A DNA stretch of 64,000 bases from Thysanoteuthis rhombus (taxonomy: Eukaryota; Mollusca; Cephalopoda; Oegopsida; Thysanoteuthidae): contig OY735207.1 of the NCBI GenBank assembly GCA_963457665.1, positions 51,295,015 to 51,359,014 on the forward strand. Direction: 5' to 3'. Positions within the stretch are counted from its first letter, which is position 1. Each line of letters begins with the position of its first letter. The translations under genes and the position numbers were made by a program. Positions 46,595-58,045 of this stretch are shown piece after piece. Under the pieces are notes generated by a model. The model was not told the DNA's origin, made no database searches, and worked only from the letters and a program-made list of their open reading frames with translations.

Positions 46595-47015
46595 TTTACC
46601 TCTGCCAACGAAGTTTGAAGAGTACAGATATTATGTAATATCCCGTACATTTCCATCCTCTCGTTCGTCTTTACGTCTGTATGTTTGTCCCAGCGATGTC
46701 TCCAAAAGTGATCGATGGATACCGGCGAAACTTTGTAGAAGGGTAGACCATGTACTGAAAAATAACTGATGATGTTTAAGAGCAGATCCATGCACAGTCA
46801 CCTCCTCTACATCTATCTGTCCTCACTTAATATCTCAAAAGGTTCTACTGATATATCCAAATATGAATAAAATCAAATTTTGTAGAAGAGTGGGCAATGG
46901 ACTACGGAAGAAGTGATTGAATTTTTGGGCGGATCCATGCACAAATACCGCTTGTGTAGTTGTGACTATGGCGTTGGCAGAGTTATTAGCTCTCTAGGTA
47001 CTTCTAGTTTATATT
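46595..47015. repeat. CTCTGCCAACGAAG family, copy with both ends
   Basis: Left end ACCTCTGCCAACGAAGTT (46599-46616); right end GGCGTTGGCAGAGTTATTAG (46973-46992), an inverted repeat of about 14 bp. Inside are two units containing GATCGATGGAT or GGCGGATCCATGCAC and TTTTGTAGAAG(G/A)GT. The layout suggests a non-autonomous DNA element or a family with palindromic ends. Confidence 0.7.
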
Positions 47016-47639
47016 ATTTTTCATTCAAAAGATTCCTTATTACTATATGATGTCATTCCTTGTTTCATGGTTTGACCGTGATGGAGATGAGAGTTGAGAA
47101 GCTTCTGACGTAGGTCTCATTTTTTCCCTCTCTGTTCCTTCCCTGTTTAGACCTGGATTTTTATATCTCGTCCCAGTTGAGTAACGGAAGCCACAACGAA
47201 TTGGGATCTTGTTTTACTTATACACACACTCGGCATGTTGATGTATGTTGATTTTTCTCAGTTTCCAACGGCAATCTCTGTCTAAGAGCCGGACTTCTTC
47301 CCAGGGAGGATAGTGTTTGTCTTTATCTCTCAATATATGGTCAGCCATACCAGATTTTTCTATTTCACCTTTGATTATTGCCTTTTCATGTTCCTCAAGT
47401 CTGACCTTGAGAGATTTGCTAGATTCTTTATAATTTCCCCTTCATTTACAGGGAATATTTCACATACAGTTATTGATCAGACTTGTATCTCGTTGGAGAC
47501 TCTGCTTGGCAAGTTCCGAAGAACGTGAGGACTTCTACAAATAACTTGGATAAAAGCCAAACAAGGAGAAGAAAGGAAACCACCCATTGTTACTACAATC
47601 GGGGAAAAAGTATTCTGTTTACCAACATCGTATTTGGAT
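47016..47639. other. No gene seen
   Basis: No known feature. The frame of 71 codons at 47313-47528 lacks a domain. It may belong to the element that ends at 47640-47720. Confidence 0.4.
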
Positions 47640-47644
47640 AGCGC

Positions 47645-47720
47645 ACCTGAATAGGTCATAGAATGGATCGGCCGAAACGTCATGTTAACAAAGCAAATAA
47701 CAAGGAGTTTAATCGTCCGA
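47645..47720 (+). repeat. Penelope/retrozyme-like motif, degraded
   Basis: CACCTGAATAGGTCATAGAA then TGGATCGGCCGAAACGTCAT. CTGAATA stands where a hammerhead would have CTGATGA, and GAAAC follows a potential stem (GGTC...GATCGGCC, imperfect). It shares ATGGATC(G/A)GC(C/T)GAAAC with 32187-32207. A roughly 75-bp local duplication (GTTT/TTCGATCGTCCGAAAAAAA) follows to 47810. Confidence 0.4.
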
Positions 47721-47837
47721 AAAAAAAAACACTCTGAATTTAAGGACCCTTCTCAAAATTATAGACCATTCGAGAAAAAGAAGTTCGATCGTCCGAAAAA
47801 AAAATCTTTGTTATTGACCCTTTTCAAAACTATCATC

Positions 47838-48245
47838 AATACCAGCTGTGTAGTATCCCTCGCTGGACGTTGACCTCTCCAGATATCTATATATGATCAG
47901 CATCGCAGATCCAATACTCTCTTAACTTGTTATGGCTCGTCAGATCATCTTATTTTTTGCTGGCCACAGATTCGCATATGGTCTAGTGATACCCAGCGGT
48001 TGTCTGACATTCGTGCAATACGGCTAGCTGATTGCCATTTGGGATTTCTAATGGTTTATATATTCCTGATTCTTGTTTTTTCTCTAATATACTGTGCTGT
48101 CTTGTGATGTTCCATGTGATGTTGAACATGATTCTCTTCAGAGTATGTTGCATGGTTCTCAATCTTTTGATTCAGTTCCATTTCAGCTCCATAGGTGACT
48201 ATCGAGATGATGCATTGGTTGTGGGCCCTTGTATACCCTTTTTTC
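47838..48245 (-). pseudogene. RTE LINE 3' end
   Basis: On the minus strand from 48245: KKGYTRAHNQCIISIVTYGA then EMELNQKIENHATYSEENHV in frameshifted form, HKTAQYIREKTRIRNI, and then LKSQMAISYPYCTNVRQPL-like and WIWRSGQR-like stretches down to about 47845. No (ATC)n tail is left. Dead, 5'-truncated copy. Confidence 0.82.
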
Positions 48246-49085
48246 AATGACTAAACTGTATCAATTCGATAATGGCTATATAGCAATCCAGTTCAATAAT
48301 GGCCATAAAAAATAACCTAAAGTTTTTAGTCTTATCTGAAAGCGTCTAAGATGTTATATAATGTAGACTGGTTGCTATTTTGAGAGGATACTATAATTCT
48401 TTTTTTCATTACACGAACAGAATCAAGAGAACCTAATCGCCTAAATCAAGTCAAAATTGCTACGGTATTTTTTTCTATTGTTTCAACTTTATTCTGATGT
48501 GAAATGCAGATGAAAAATAACAGAGGAATAGAATGCGTCGACAGAATAAGTATGTTAAGTTCTTCAGCTTAATATGTTTGATATGTCATTCGGTGAAGCT
48601 TATCAAGAAAACACAAACGTAGTGTATTTATGATACATTTTCCTCAAATGCTCTTTAAATAGATCCTAATGCATGTATATATTAGACAAAGACTGAAATT
48701 TCCTAATTTCATCTCGTGGAAAGTAAACTGTGTAAACAATTTTTGTTCAAAGTAATTCTCCTTTCTTTTAAAATCTGAATAGCTGTAATGATTTTATAAG
48801 TATGTTCATCTTCACAATGTTGACGTATCTGATGTGACATAGTGTTAAGTTTCTAAAAAAAAACAAAAAACAAAAAACAACAACAACAACAACAAAAAAC
48901 AAAAGCAAAACACAAGAGATCCATAAATGTTAAGTTAGCAATAAATATTATGTAGGATATTCTAGTGAATAAAATGTTAAAAGTATTAGAAACGGGTGTA
49001 CTTAACCATCTATTTATTTTCATATAACTTTTCAAGTATGAACTGTTTAAGATAATTTACAAAATTAATTTCAATGTAGTCTTGT
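48246..49085. other. No gene seen
   Basis: AT-rich, with an A-rich ACAACAACA tract at 48858-48910. Confidence 0.5.
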
Positions 49086-49089
49086 AAAC

Positions 49090-49200
49090 TCTGTGCTGCA
49101 TTGATAGAAACTGAACGTAAACAGCCTTGACTGATAGTCGCTAATTCTGTTTTCCGTTCTCATAACCACTACACCACTTCTACTCACAGATACACTGATA
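49090..49200 (-). repeat. tRNA-like SINE fragment, minus strand
   Basis: GTGGTGTAGTGGTTATG (49177-49161) is a clear box A. The downstream AACAGAATTAGCGACTATCA resembles the element at 54765-54850 (AACAGAATTGG). Box B is weak. Confidence 0.5.
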
Positions 49201-49844
49201 ATTCATCGATGGAAGATTTCAGTAACACTCAGAATGAAAAGCCGATGAAACCCTTAATAACGTGACAATCCGTCACCTGCCCCGAATAAGCAACAAAGGA
49301 AATGATTCAGATTCAAGTGTTTGCGACCAGAAATGATTACCCGTCATATAACAAAATATAAAGACAATGAAATTCCTTACATAAAATGAAATCTTTAATG
49401 ACATGACGATGTATCACCTGCTGCATTTACGAAGGATCTTGAGGCCAAAGAAAATTAATCAAACTTGAGAGTTTGTAATACCGAGGCAATAATTACCAAT
49501 CATTATTCACAGATATCCTCATTATTGTCAAACTAGTTTACCCCCTCCGATAAAGTACAATGCCATTATCGGAGAAATTTTGAAAAAAAAAAAAATGATG
49601 GCAATATTTGAATAGTTTTGCAATTGCATTGTACTCATAAAACATTAAAATCATTATGTTGTACAGCATTCCTTGTTTGTGTTCAATATTTCCTGAGTAT
49701 TAAAATAAATCAAAAAGTAGAATTTACTAAAGATACGAAACAAACAAAAATGGAAGAGTCCAATACAAAGATATTGGTGAATTGCCTTTTGTCATATTTC
49801 TCATATGCGTATTGATAACAGAAGGTGTTACATACAAAATGTAT

Positions 49845-49960
49845 ATGTACAAATACATATGAAGAGTGTGGTTTCAGAACGTGATAAGCGCCATTGAAAA
49901 TGTGTTTGATTAGATCAAAAATCAAATTCTTGATTTGAATTTTTAATCTTTTTTAGAACT

Positions 49961-50041
<81 letters not shown>

Positions 50042-50081
50042 TATATGTGGTACAAATCAGGCTAGAAGTATAAGCAAATCC

Positions 50082-50149
<68 letters not shown>

Positions 50150-50263
50150 AATACATATGAAGAGTGTGGTTTCAGAACGTGATAAGCGCCATTGAAAATG
50201 TGTTTGATTAGATCAAAAATCAAATTCTTGATTTGAATTTTTAATCTTTTTTAGAACTTATAT

Positions 50264-50321
<58 letters not shown>

Positions 50322-50361
50322 TATATGTGGTACAAATCAGGCTAGAAGTATAAGCGAATCC

Positions 50362-50424
<63 letters not shown>

Positions 50425-50425
50425 T
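49845..50425. repeat. 298-bp tandem duplication containing two (TA)n tracts
   Basis: GTACAAATACATATGAAGAG occurs at 49847 and again at 50145, a period of 298 bp. The unique parts of the two units differ at only a few bases (TATAAATA vs TATAGATA; AAGCAAATCC vs AAGCGAATCC). Each unit holds two (TA)n tracts (49963-50035 and 50085-50143; about 50263-50317 and 50365-50421). Frames here are TA artefacts. Confidence 0.93.
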
Positions 50426-52530
50426 TTTAATGGCGCTCATCCAATTTTGGAACAAACCTCCTTGTATATTGATACTCATATGTTTGTTTCTCAGATGAAA
50501 AATATTTTGCTCCAAAGAATTTACAAACAATGAAAAAAATCATCACTGAATAATTATAGCGTTTTATTTATCAATTTTAGCATAACATAAAATTTATTTT
50601 TAATACGTCATCAGAAATTAAAATTCTATTCTTTACTTCGTCGCAATGCGGCGTCGTAAAAGTATGACGGATGATGAATCAATAAATGAATACACGCACA
50701 TTGCATTTCATTACATGTAAGATGATGAAAGATTTCAAACTCTCTCATATAATGTGAAGGCAATCAAATTTTCTACGTACAATGAACTCTCCAACGAAAT
50801 GTTATTTCTTGAAGTTCTCTTCAAACCTTTAAATTGTCACAAGTCAAATATCAGTGAAGTTATGAATATACACTGAAGAACTTAATTATTATTGGTTTCC
50901 TGATCGCTTTGGTCATGTAGCTTTTTAATATCAAAGTTTTTCATAAATATTTTCCTTTTTCACAGGCTTAAAAAATTATCTCATATACTCTTGTGAAGAC
51001 TATCTATGATTGCGATATATACTTCGACTACTACTAATATAGACTCGTCATAAATAAAAGTCTCAACTTTTAAACGGTGGTTGGACATAAAATCTCAAGA
51101 CAGAATATTTTGTAAGAAAAATGAGGGGAGTGTAACTAATTAACAAAAAAATAATTACATTAAATACATCCAGAAAAATAGATAAAAGAAAAAACTCTTA
51201 AAAAGATGACGGCATTAATCACGGATGGATAGATTATACAAATAGATATAATGTATAAATGTATTTATTTCGAATAAAATAAGGGTTGTATTTTAGTGCA
51301 GGCTGAGCTGTAGTCAAATCAGATTCTACTGCATTTTTATAATGTTCAAAATCAAAGGTTTCCAAAAAAATATGTTGGCAATTTCCCCCCAGTCAGCACG
51401 TCCAATATTCTTTCAATAACTAGCGTAGAAAAAATTTCTCAACGGTTTTTGTAGAATCAGTATGAGCTCGATTGTATATGAAATTTTGACTTCAATCTTA
51501 AAACGAGAAATGTATCATTTTTGAGATGGCATCCAAGCTGGTCATTAGCTAAATAATGAAAAATGCCTATCGCACATCCATTACTAATTGACTAATTTTC
51601 GAACGTTTTTGGTTGTAAAAAGTGTGCTTGGAAACACAATAAAGGTTTACTACAGTCTGGCCACTTGAATGATTTAACTTTCAAGATTTCATCCAAGACA
51701 TATATCCATCCTTTTTCTGAGCTAGATTAAATGCTTATTGTGAGCTTCACGTCGTATTCATTGCTTTCAAACAGGAAAGCTGTGGCATAAGTGTCTCAAC
51801 CTAAAATACTTGTATGGGTATGACACTTTGCAGCAGTAATGATTGTGACAATAGTAGTCGATTCATTTTAAAAAATTGATAACGTAACTATTGCAGATTG
51901 GTCTGTAAATTTGTGTATTTTCAGACTGATCTGTAAATTACCAAACATACCTTTATCGCAGCTGCATAAATGGTAAGAACCTCGAATTTTTTTCACAGAT
52001 AAATATCTGTAATAGCAATTAGTTTTAACTATTTATATTGAATCATATGACTGGCGTATATTTTACATACCAAAAATCCGGTAATATCCTGACTAGTCTG
52101 TAAAATGCTCAACAATGGGAGCTAATTATTATGGTCTTGTATCAAGTTTTTGGTTTGAAAGCAGTAAATACGATGTGAAATTCATAATAAGCATTGAATC
52201 TAGCTCAGAAAAAACATTTTTTACAAGGAAACCTTTCAGTAATTAAATTCAGGCCTGAATACAATACGTACAGAAAGTTTTATCAAATCTTAATGAAATT
52301 TTGAACTTCTTTGATATAAAAAATACTTATAAATTATCTGGTAGTACACAGGCCCGCCCCTCTCTTTCTCTCTGTGCAGCACCCCAATCCCATGTTGGAG
52401 GTAGAGGAAACTCTAACCTCTGACGACTCAAACTAAGCATGTACCATGACTACCACTTTTTGGGTCAGAAATGCCCCACCCCCTACATACTCGGGGGTTA
52501 CACTACAACTGTCATATTGCTTTTGGATCT
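50426..52530. other. AT-rich stretch without a recognisable gene
   Basis: No frames of note. A GC-richer patch (52340-52500) is unidentified. Confidence 0.5.
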
Positions 52531-52534
52531 GAGT

Positions 52535-53500
52535 GTTACCTTTGATACTGTGAACATTAATAAACTTTTATCCATTTTGGACGAATAATTTGAAATCAGG
52601 GGCACAGCATTGAAGTGATTTCAGTCCTTTCATTCTGATAGAAAACATCATGTTCGAATTAATGATTCACAATCTGATTATGTAAATGTTTTTTTTTTGG
52701 TCAAAGGTCCCCTGGGTTCAATTCTTGACCCTGTTCTATTTAACATTTATATTAGATCTCTGTATGAAGTGATGGAACGCGCAAGTTTCTCCATAAGTGG
52801 AGATGGGGATGCCAGCAATGGCTAACAGTCTTTCGCGCTGAGTTTTCAACATAACGTTTTTAAGAAACAGGTACCTTCCGTTATGGATTAGGTCACAAAA
52901 TAGATGAATGCCTTCTTTCTCAAGATCAGACCCGATAAAACAGTTTATATTATTCATCCCATATGCAAAAAAATATTCAACAAGTCAATTGTGTAATTCT
53001 TAATAATGGTGGCTGTATACGTTTTTCTAATTGGGTTAAAAAGTCTTGGACTATATCTGGATGATTCTCCGAACTTAGGAATACCTGTTGATAATGTGGT
53101 CTCCCATTGTTATAAGTTAACTGGAGATAGTAGTAAAAACCTACTTTCCAACAAAAGAAATGTGCAGCAAGTTCACTTTATCATTACCACTGGAATGGAC
53201 TATTATAATTCACTTTTCTTTGACTTGAATGAATCGCTAACTAACAAATTACAAAAAGATGAAAATTCTGCTGTTAGACAAGTTTTAAGACGTACGCAAT
53301 GCAAATCAATTAGTGCGGGCAGTATCAGCCTATTTTGGCTTACGACAGAAAAAAGAGTAGTGTTCAAAATTATGATTACTTCTCTCAAAAGTCTACATGC
53401 TATGTGCCCCTATGAATTCCTTGCACTGATTAACATCCGAAACTTAGATGATTTGACCTTTAGAAACCCTCTGTATGAATACAACACCTGATCACTGGAG
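52535..53500 (+). pseudogene. L2/CR1-like LINE reverse transcriptase relic
   Basis: The plus strand reads LDLSVTFDTVNINKLLSIL, the first catalytic-aspartate block (usually LDLSAAFDTV(D/N)H), then FEIRGTALK and FQSFHSDRKHHVRINDSQSD. Next is GPLGSILDPVLFNIYIRSLY, usually PQGSVLGPLLF. ISGDGDASNG follows, where the catalytic Y-A-D-D should be; it is mutated to GDGD. The 161-codon frame 53006-53491 continues with KSLGLYLDDSPNLGIPVDNV, then VSHCYKLTGDSSKNLLSNKR, then VFKIMITSLKSLHAMCPYEF, and ends FRNPLYEYNT. This is the full palm-to-C-terminal order of L2/CR1-type elements. Several stops and frameshifts, and the changed active site, show it is inactive. Confidence 0.9.
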
Positions 53501-54110
53501 TTTCATCCCTATAGCAATAACACTGTTTTACCCTATAACTACACATGGACATTAGTGAGTTTTAAATAAAAAATGGCTTCCATAATTATATGAACTCAGT
53601 AAATAAATACACGTCGTACTGGTGGCCTCTGTTCTGCGGTACGTAAGTAACTTATTGATAAGTTTCTCTTCCCTTGAACTCTTCTTTAACAGGCGTTACA
53701 TCCCTAGTGTAGATATCACATGGGTTTTCGAGCACTTTGCTTCATAGAGACCTTTAGTATTGAGATTCCCGAGAAAGGACAATGGACTCTTTTGCTATAA
53801 ACGATTTCAGTATTTTCTTTTCTAAAAAGACAATATCATAAAAATTGAAATATATTCCTGTGATTTTTTTTCTCACACGGATTAACAATTAAATTGATTG
53901 TAAATGCTTTTTTATCTTACACCATTTCGGCTTATGAAAGTTTTTTTCTTATTGGACCTCTCTAATTTCGGATTACGGGGGAAACCTGTATGATATTCGC
54001 AAGATTCGCATAATGCAATGAATAAATCCATAAAACGGAAATAGATCAATCGATATTGACAGTTTTTCAAATTTTATTCTTGGATGAATTATTGTAACAG
54101 TACGAATCGA
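53501..54110. other. No gene seen
   Basis: May contain the L2-like 3' UTR. The motif CGGATTACGGGGGAAACCTG (about 53965) resembles ends of some DNA transposons but is isolated. Confidence 0.45.
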
Positions 54111-54114
54111 ACTT

Positions 54115-54480
54115 ACGAATGTCTAGGCAGAAGCGGGTCCAGTATACGCCTGGCGGCTTTTAACAATTCAGCCACGGGTGCTTTATAGTTAAACGAAGCT
54201 GATTTTACACCTTAAGCCTAACTCCTAGCAGTCTTTTAATACAAGAATATTGTTAATTTTTCAAATTTCATTCTTGAGTCTTGTAACATCATCATCAATT
54301 TAACCAATTTTTACCTAAATCCTGATTTTTCAGTTGCTTTCCATCAAAACTTCGAATCGGACCAGTGTATACTGGACACTTTCTGGCTAGGGGTGTGAGT
54401 TTGATTATCACCGTGGGCTAGCTCTTCATTTTCCGATGACACCGTTACATCATTGCCGAAATGATCTAAAGCAATGACAA
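54115..54480 (-). repeat. Two tRNA-like SINE pieces, minus strand
   Basis: TTCGGCAATGATGTAACGG (54460-54442) and GGTGATAATCAAACTCAC (54412-54395) form a degenerate box A and box B. A second piece with GTGGCTGAATTGTTAAAAGC lies at 54175-54150. Both pieces share a (C)CAGTATACACTGG/CGTATACTGGACC stretch, so they are probably two copies of one family. Confidence 0.5.
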
Positions 54481-54514
54481 ACAATCCTAAAAGTATGAAG
54501 GTGTCCACCAGAAA

Positions 54515-54562
54515 ACAGTTGAGAGAGAGAGAGAGAAGAGATAGATAGAGAGAGAGAGAGAA

Positions 54563-54615
<53 letters not shown>
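54515..54615. repeat. (GA)n(TA)n compound microsatellite
   Basis: GA units with interruptions followed by about 23 TA units. Confidence 0.97.
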
Positions 54616-54618
<3 letters not shown>

Positions 54619-54764
54619 TAGTTGTTTATTAAAATCGTTAACTCTGAGATACTCAATTTTCTTATTTCTAAACCATAAAATACTAAAAAGTTATATATAT
54701 ATTCCGTGATTAGGTGCCCAAGAACCTGCATAATATTTTTCATCCAAAACAAAACACAAAAAAG

Positions 54765-54850
54765 GAACTGCTTTTATGGCATAAACGTTCACCAATTCTG
54801 TTTCCTGTACTGCTAACCGTTATGCCATTGCACACATCACAAGAGTCATA
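54765..54850 (-). repeat. tRNA-like SINE fragment, minus strand
   Basis: CAATGGCATAACGGTTAGCA (54830-54811) is a box A, followed by GTACAGGAAACAGAATTGGT, which links it to the piece at 49090-49200. Confidence 0.5.
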
Positions 54851-55714
54851 CAACGCAAGAAACGTAGGAATCAGAAGAAGATCAATAAATCACCAAAGTC
54901 CATTGAAGATTTTTTTTGTTGAAAAAATCTAGAAAAGATGATTTGAACGATTTCTACATTATCGGTTTGAAGAGAAAAATCATACTTCAAAAATGGATGT
55001 AAACAGAGAAATAATAAAAGAAGAAAAAGCACTATGTTTTCTTTGACAGAACCTCGAACTAACAAGATTTTATGGCACAGAAGGTCGGCGTAAATTGCCT
55101 GTAAAACACTTAATAACTTGCAGTTCATACTTGTTCTTTATTAAAAAGATATAAAGATTTAATTAACGATAAAAGTTGGCAGCTTCTCTTAGAATAAAAT
55201 CACCAAGTCTTGCGAGGTTGAATCGATCGTTAGAGACAAAACTAAGAAAAAAGTGTTTGAGGTAGTGAATGCACCTCTGACTCTCTCGTGAATGCGAGTG
55301 AATTTTGTCTAGATATATTCACGACAACGTCAGCACAAGCTCAACTAAGAGCATTCAATGTATTGGACTAGCGAGCGAAATATACGAAGAACATTTCAAT
55401 CAAGACTTTCAACTAATCGAATTCGGTATTGTATCATTTACGAGAAACGAGGATCGAAAATATCTTTGGAAAGAACTGTCCAAATTTCAGACTGATAGAT
55501 ATCAAACCGGGATTCATCCATTATGGGATAGAATTCAGCGTGAATAAGAAATAGATATCAATATCAATATCTACTGTGAAAAGCTGAAGCTGAGAAGGGT
55601 CTCAGAGAATCTGAAAGCAGGGAGATGTCTGATGGATTGAATCGTGAATGTTGCTCTAACAGAGGTGTTTGTGGACAGCCATGTTGATCAGTCTAAACCT
55701 TTAACAAAGGGAAC
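54851..55714. other. No recognised gene; one unexplained 80-codon frame
   Basis: The frame at 55305-55547 reads MSRYIHDNVSTSSTKSIQCI and later NEDRKYLWKELSKFQTDRYQ. Its composition is protein-like but I cannot assign it, and no splice context is obvious. It directly precedes the repeat region at 55715. Confidence 0.35.
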
Positions 55715-56160
55715 GTTTGAAGCGACATCTAAAGGGAAAATTTCTTTTTCCTGGCCTTCTCTTACTTTGACGGTGGAATGGATAGTGATTCAAGACAATC
55801 AATTGATGGTCAAGAAAACGATTGAAGAAATAATTGTTCTGGAGTGGCTGGCAATATATCTAGGGCGAAATATCTTTTCCTGGGTCTTTTCACTGACAGT
55901 GGATAATGTTTTAAGACAATTCGTATGTTGATGAGAGCATTGTCTTGGTCCTCGATTATTTTCACCGAGGCAAGATAAATCGTAGATAATGATGAGAGAT
56001 GTGAGAACGACAATCATTCTGGAATGGCTGACAAGATATCTTGAAAGAAATTCCTTTGTCATGGGTCTTCTCACTATCGCAAGATAATTCTTACGATGCA
56101 AGTTAGTGATTCAAAACAATTCGTAGATGGCGATGAAGAAAGTGACCACAATAATTGAAC
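55715..56160. repeat. Degenerate tandem repeat, about 175-190-bp unit
   Basis: Two to three units share GTGATTCAA(G/A)ACAAT, ATTGTTCTGGAGTGGCTG(G/A)CA or ATCATTCTGGAATGGCTGAC, AGATATC/ATATATC, and CTGGGTCTTTTCACT or ATGGGTCTTCTCACT. Frames of 95-100 codons on both strands are repeat-driven. Confidence 0.7.
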
Positions 56161-56799
56161 ATCTTTGACCATCATTCATCAGAGATAGATATCTTTATGA
56201 ATATCTTTCTGCACCGTGGAATTTCTGTTACTTATGCTGGTTATTTCTCTAGTATCTTTAAATACACCAGGATCTCTAGCTTCAACTTTTGTAACTGATT
56301 GGCATATCAAAATGTGAGTTATGCCCCTTGATCAGTGTTGTCAATTCGGATATTTAAAAAAAAATCTAAATTTAAATGTCCTTGGTTGCATCCACATGTC
56401 AGAAATTACTGTTTAGATTTTAATGAAATGAATATCATCTTTATCTAAGTTATGAGAATAAAACGAATATTTTCAATGAATTAATTAATATTTCAATAAA
56501 TGTTGAGCATTAAAGTCACATATGATTTATTTAAGTAACATGTAATACATTTCCTAGATTTTAGGTAAAGTCTGGAGAATCCAGATTTTTGTGGGCGTTT
56601 TGAGATGTTTTCGATTCAATATTGAACGTGAACATGGAAATATTGTTGGCAACACTGCCCTTACTAGATCTTTACACAAGAAAAAAAACCGCAGTGGCTG
56701 TATGGTCTGACTTTCAGGCATATTGTGAAGTTCACGCTTCACAGTAGAAAAGAAAAAAAGGAAAAGAAAGTAAACCAAAACTAAAACAAAACAAAACAA
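56161..56799. other. No gene seen
   Basis: AT-rich, no recognised element. Confidence 0.5.
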
Positions 56800-57275
56800 A
56801 GCACGTCTAATTAGTCATTCAATAGAAACCATCATATGACCAACGTCTTTTGGCAGCATACAAATTGTGACCAGTTAAGAAATTGGAAAAAAGGGGTGAT
56901 CAATAAATAAGTTACTTTTCTCTCTTTTTTTGGGTAGCAACCACTAAAAAAAAGCTGAATTTTCAAAAAGACGAGCCTGAATACTGCTGGACACAAACTA
57001 AGGGACTAATTTAGCATAAAATTACATAGCAAATTGACCCCTCCGAACAGAATTAAAAAAAAACAAAAACATAAAATAATTTAGGGTTTATTTTCTGAAA
57101 TACAAAAATCCCGTTTTTTTATTTTTTGGCATAATAAGGAGCAAATGTTATAAATTTTCAACCCTTTTGCCTCATTGGTGCGTTCTGTACGCGTGATACA
57201 TATCCAGCCAGCCAGCCAGCCAGCCGAATATAAAAACTGAAGAGACCTGTATTTGACGGTTTCTGAAAAAGCAAA
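56800..57275 (+). repeat. Interspersed repeat family X, near full length
   Basis: From CGTCTAATTAGTCATTCAAT through ATCATATGACCAACGTCTTT, TTGCCTCATTGGTGCG and the (CCAG)n tract (57206-57224) to TTGACGGTTTCTG. It is followed by an (AAC)n tract (57277-57310). Confidence 0.82.
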
Positions 57276-57276
57276 A

Positions 57277-57278
57277 AT

Positions 57279-57310
<32 letters not shown>

Positions 57311-57340
57311 ACAAACAAACAAAAAACAAACAAACCCAAA
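57277..57340. repeat. (AAC)n microsatellite
   Basis: About eleven AAC units, then AAAC variants. The Val-rich minus frame is an artefact. Confidence 0.95.
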
Positions 57341-57534
57341 ACGTCTCGATTTTTACACGACTTGGTGATGACAGCTAAGAGAAGTCGATTCCTATATGGA
57401 ATTTCAGACGTAAATTATGCACATAATTTTGACGAAAATACAAGAAGGATGAGAGAGACAATGTGCCGTAAAAAAAGTCTTTATTTTGTATTTCTTGATG
57501 GAATATTTGTGTTTCGTCTCTGTAACAAGCAGAC

Positions 57535-58045
57535 ACTCATGCGCACGCACACATACGCACACATACGCGCAGCGATGCATAAGCACCGACGTACACACTC
57601 TCACACACACATCATCTCGCACTCGTACATCAACTCGCACACCAATATACACACTCATCGACGCATACACATATCGTGTACATACATACCCTAATACACA
57701 CACCACACGTATTCCAACACGAACAAACCGGCCCACCCACACGGAAACTTCCAAAGGTGCCGATACGCACACCAACACATCGTCACACACAACTACATAT
57801 TCACACACACACACACTGGCACACGTATAATCGCCCGTATATCGGAACATCTGTAAACCGACACATACACCGACAAAACAAACATCTTACTCCCGCTGAC
57901 ACACACACATCTAGATACAAACTAACACTCACCAAAACACACACTCTGACACACACACACACACACACACAAACTGACACACACACAATGATGCATTGAC
58001 ACTCTCTTATACACAGATACACACGCACCAATGCATATATACACA
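57535..58045. repeat. 500-bp degenerate CA-rich simple sequence
   Basis: Short ACAC runs separated by ACGCAC, CACACTC, TACAT, ACCGAC and similar variants, with one purer stretch at 57950-57970. Because stops are rare in ACAC, frames up to 148 codons open on both strands (Thr/His-rich on plus, Val/Cys-rich on minus). They are not genes. Confidence 0.88.

Noticed and set aside
57404..57850. 148-codon Val/Cys-rich minus frame and 107-114-codon Thr/His-rich plus frames
   Set aside because: Open only because ACAC-type simple sequence lacks stops; overlapping frames on both strands are equally open.
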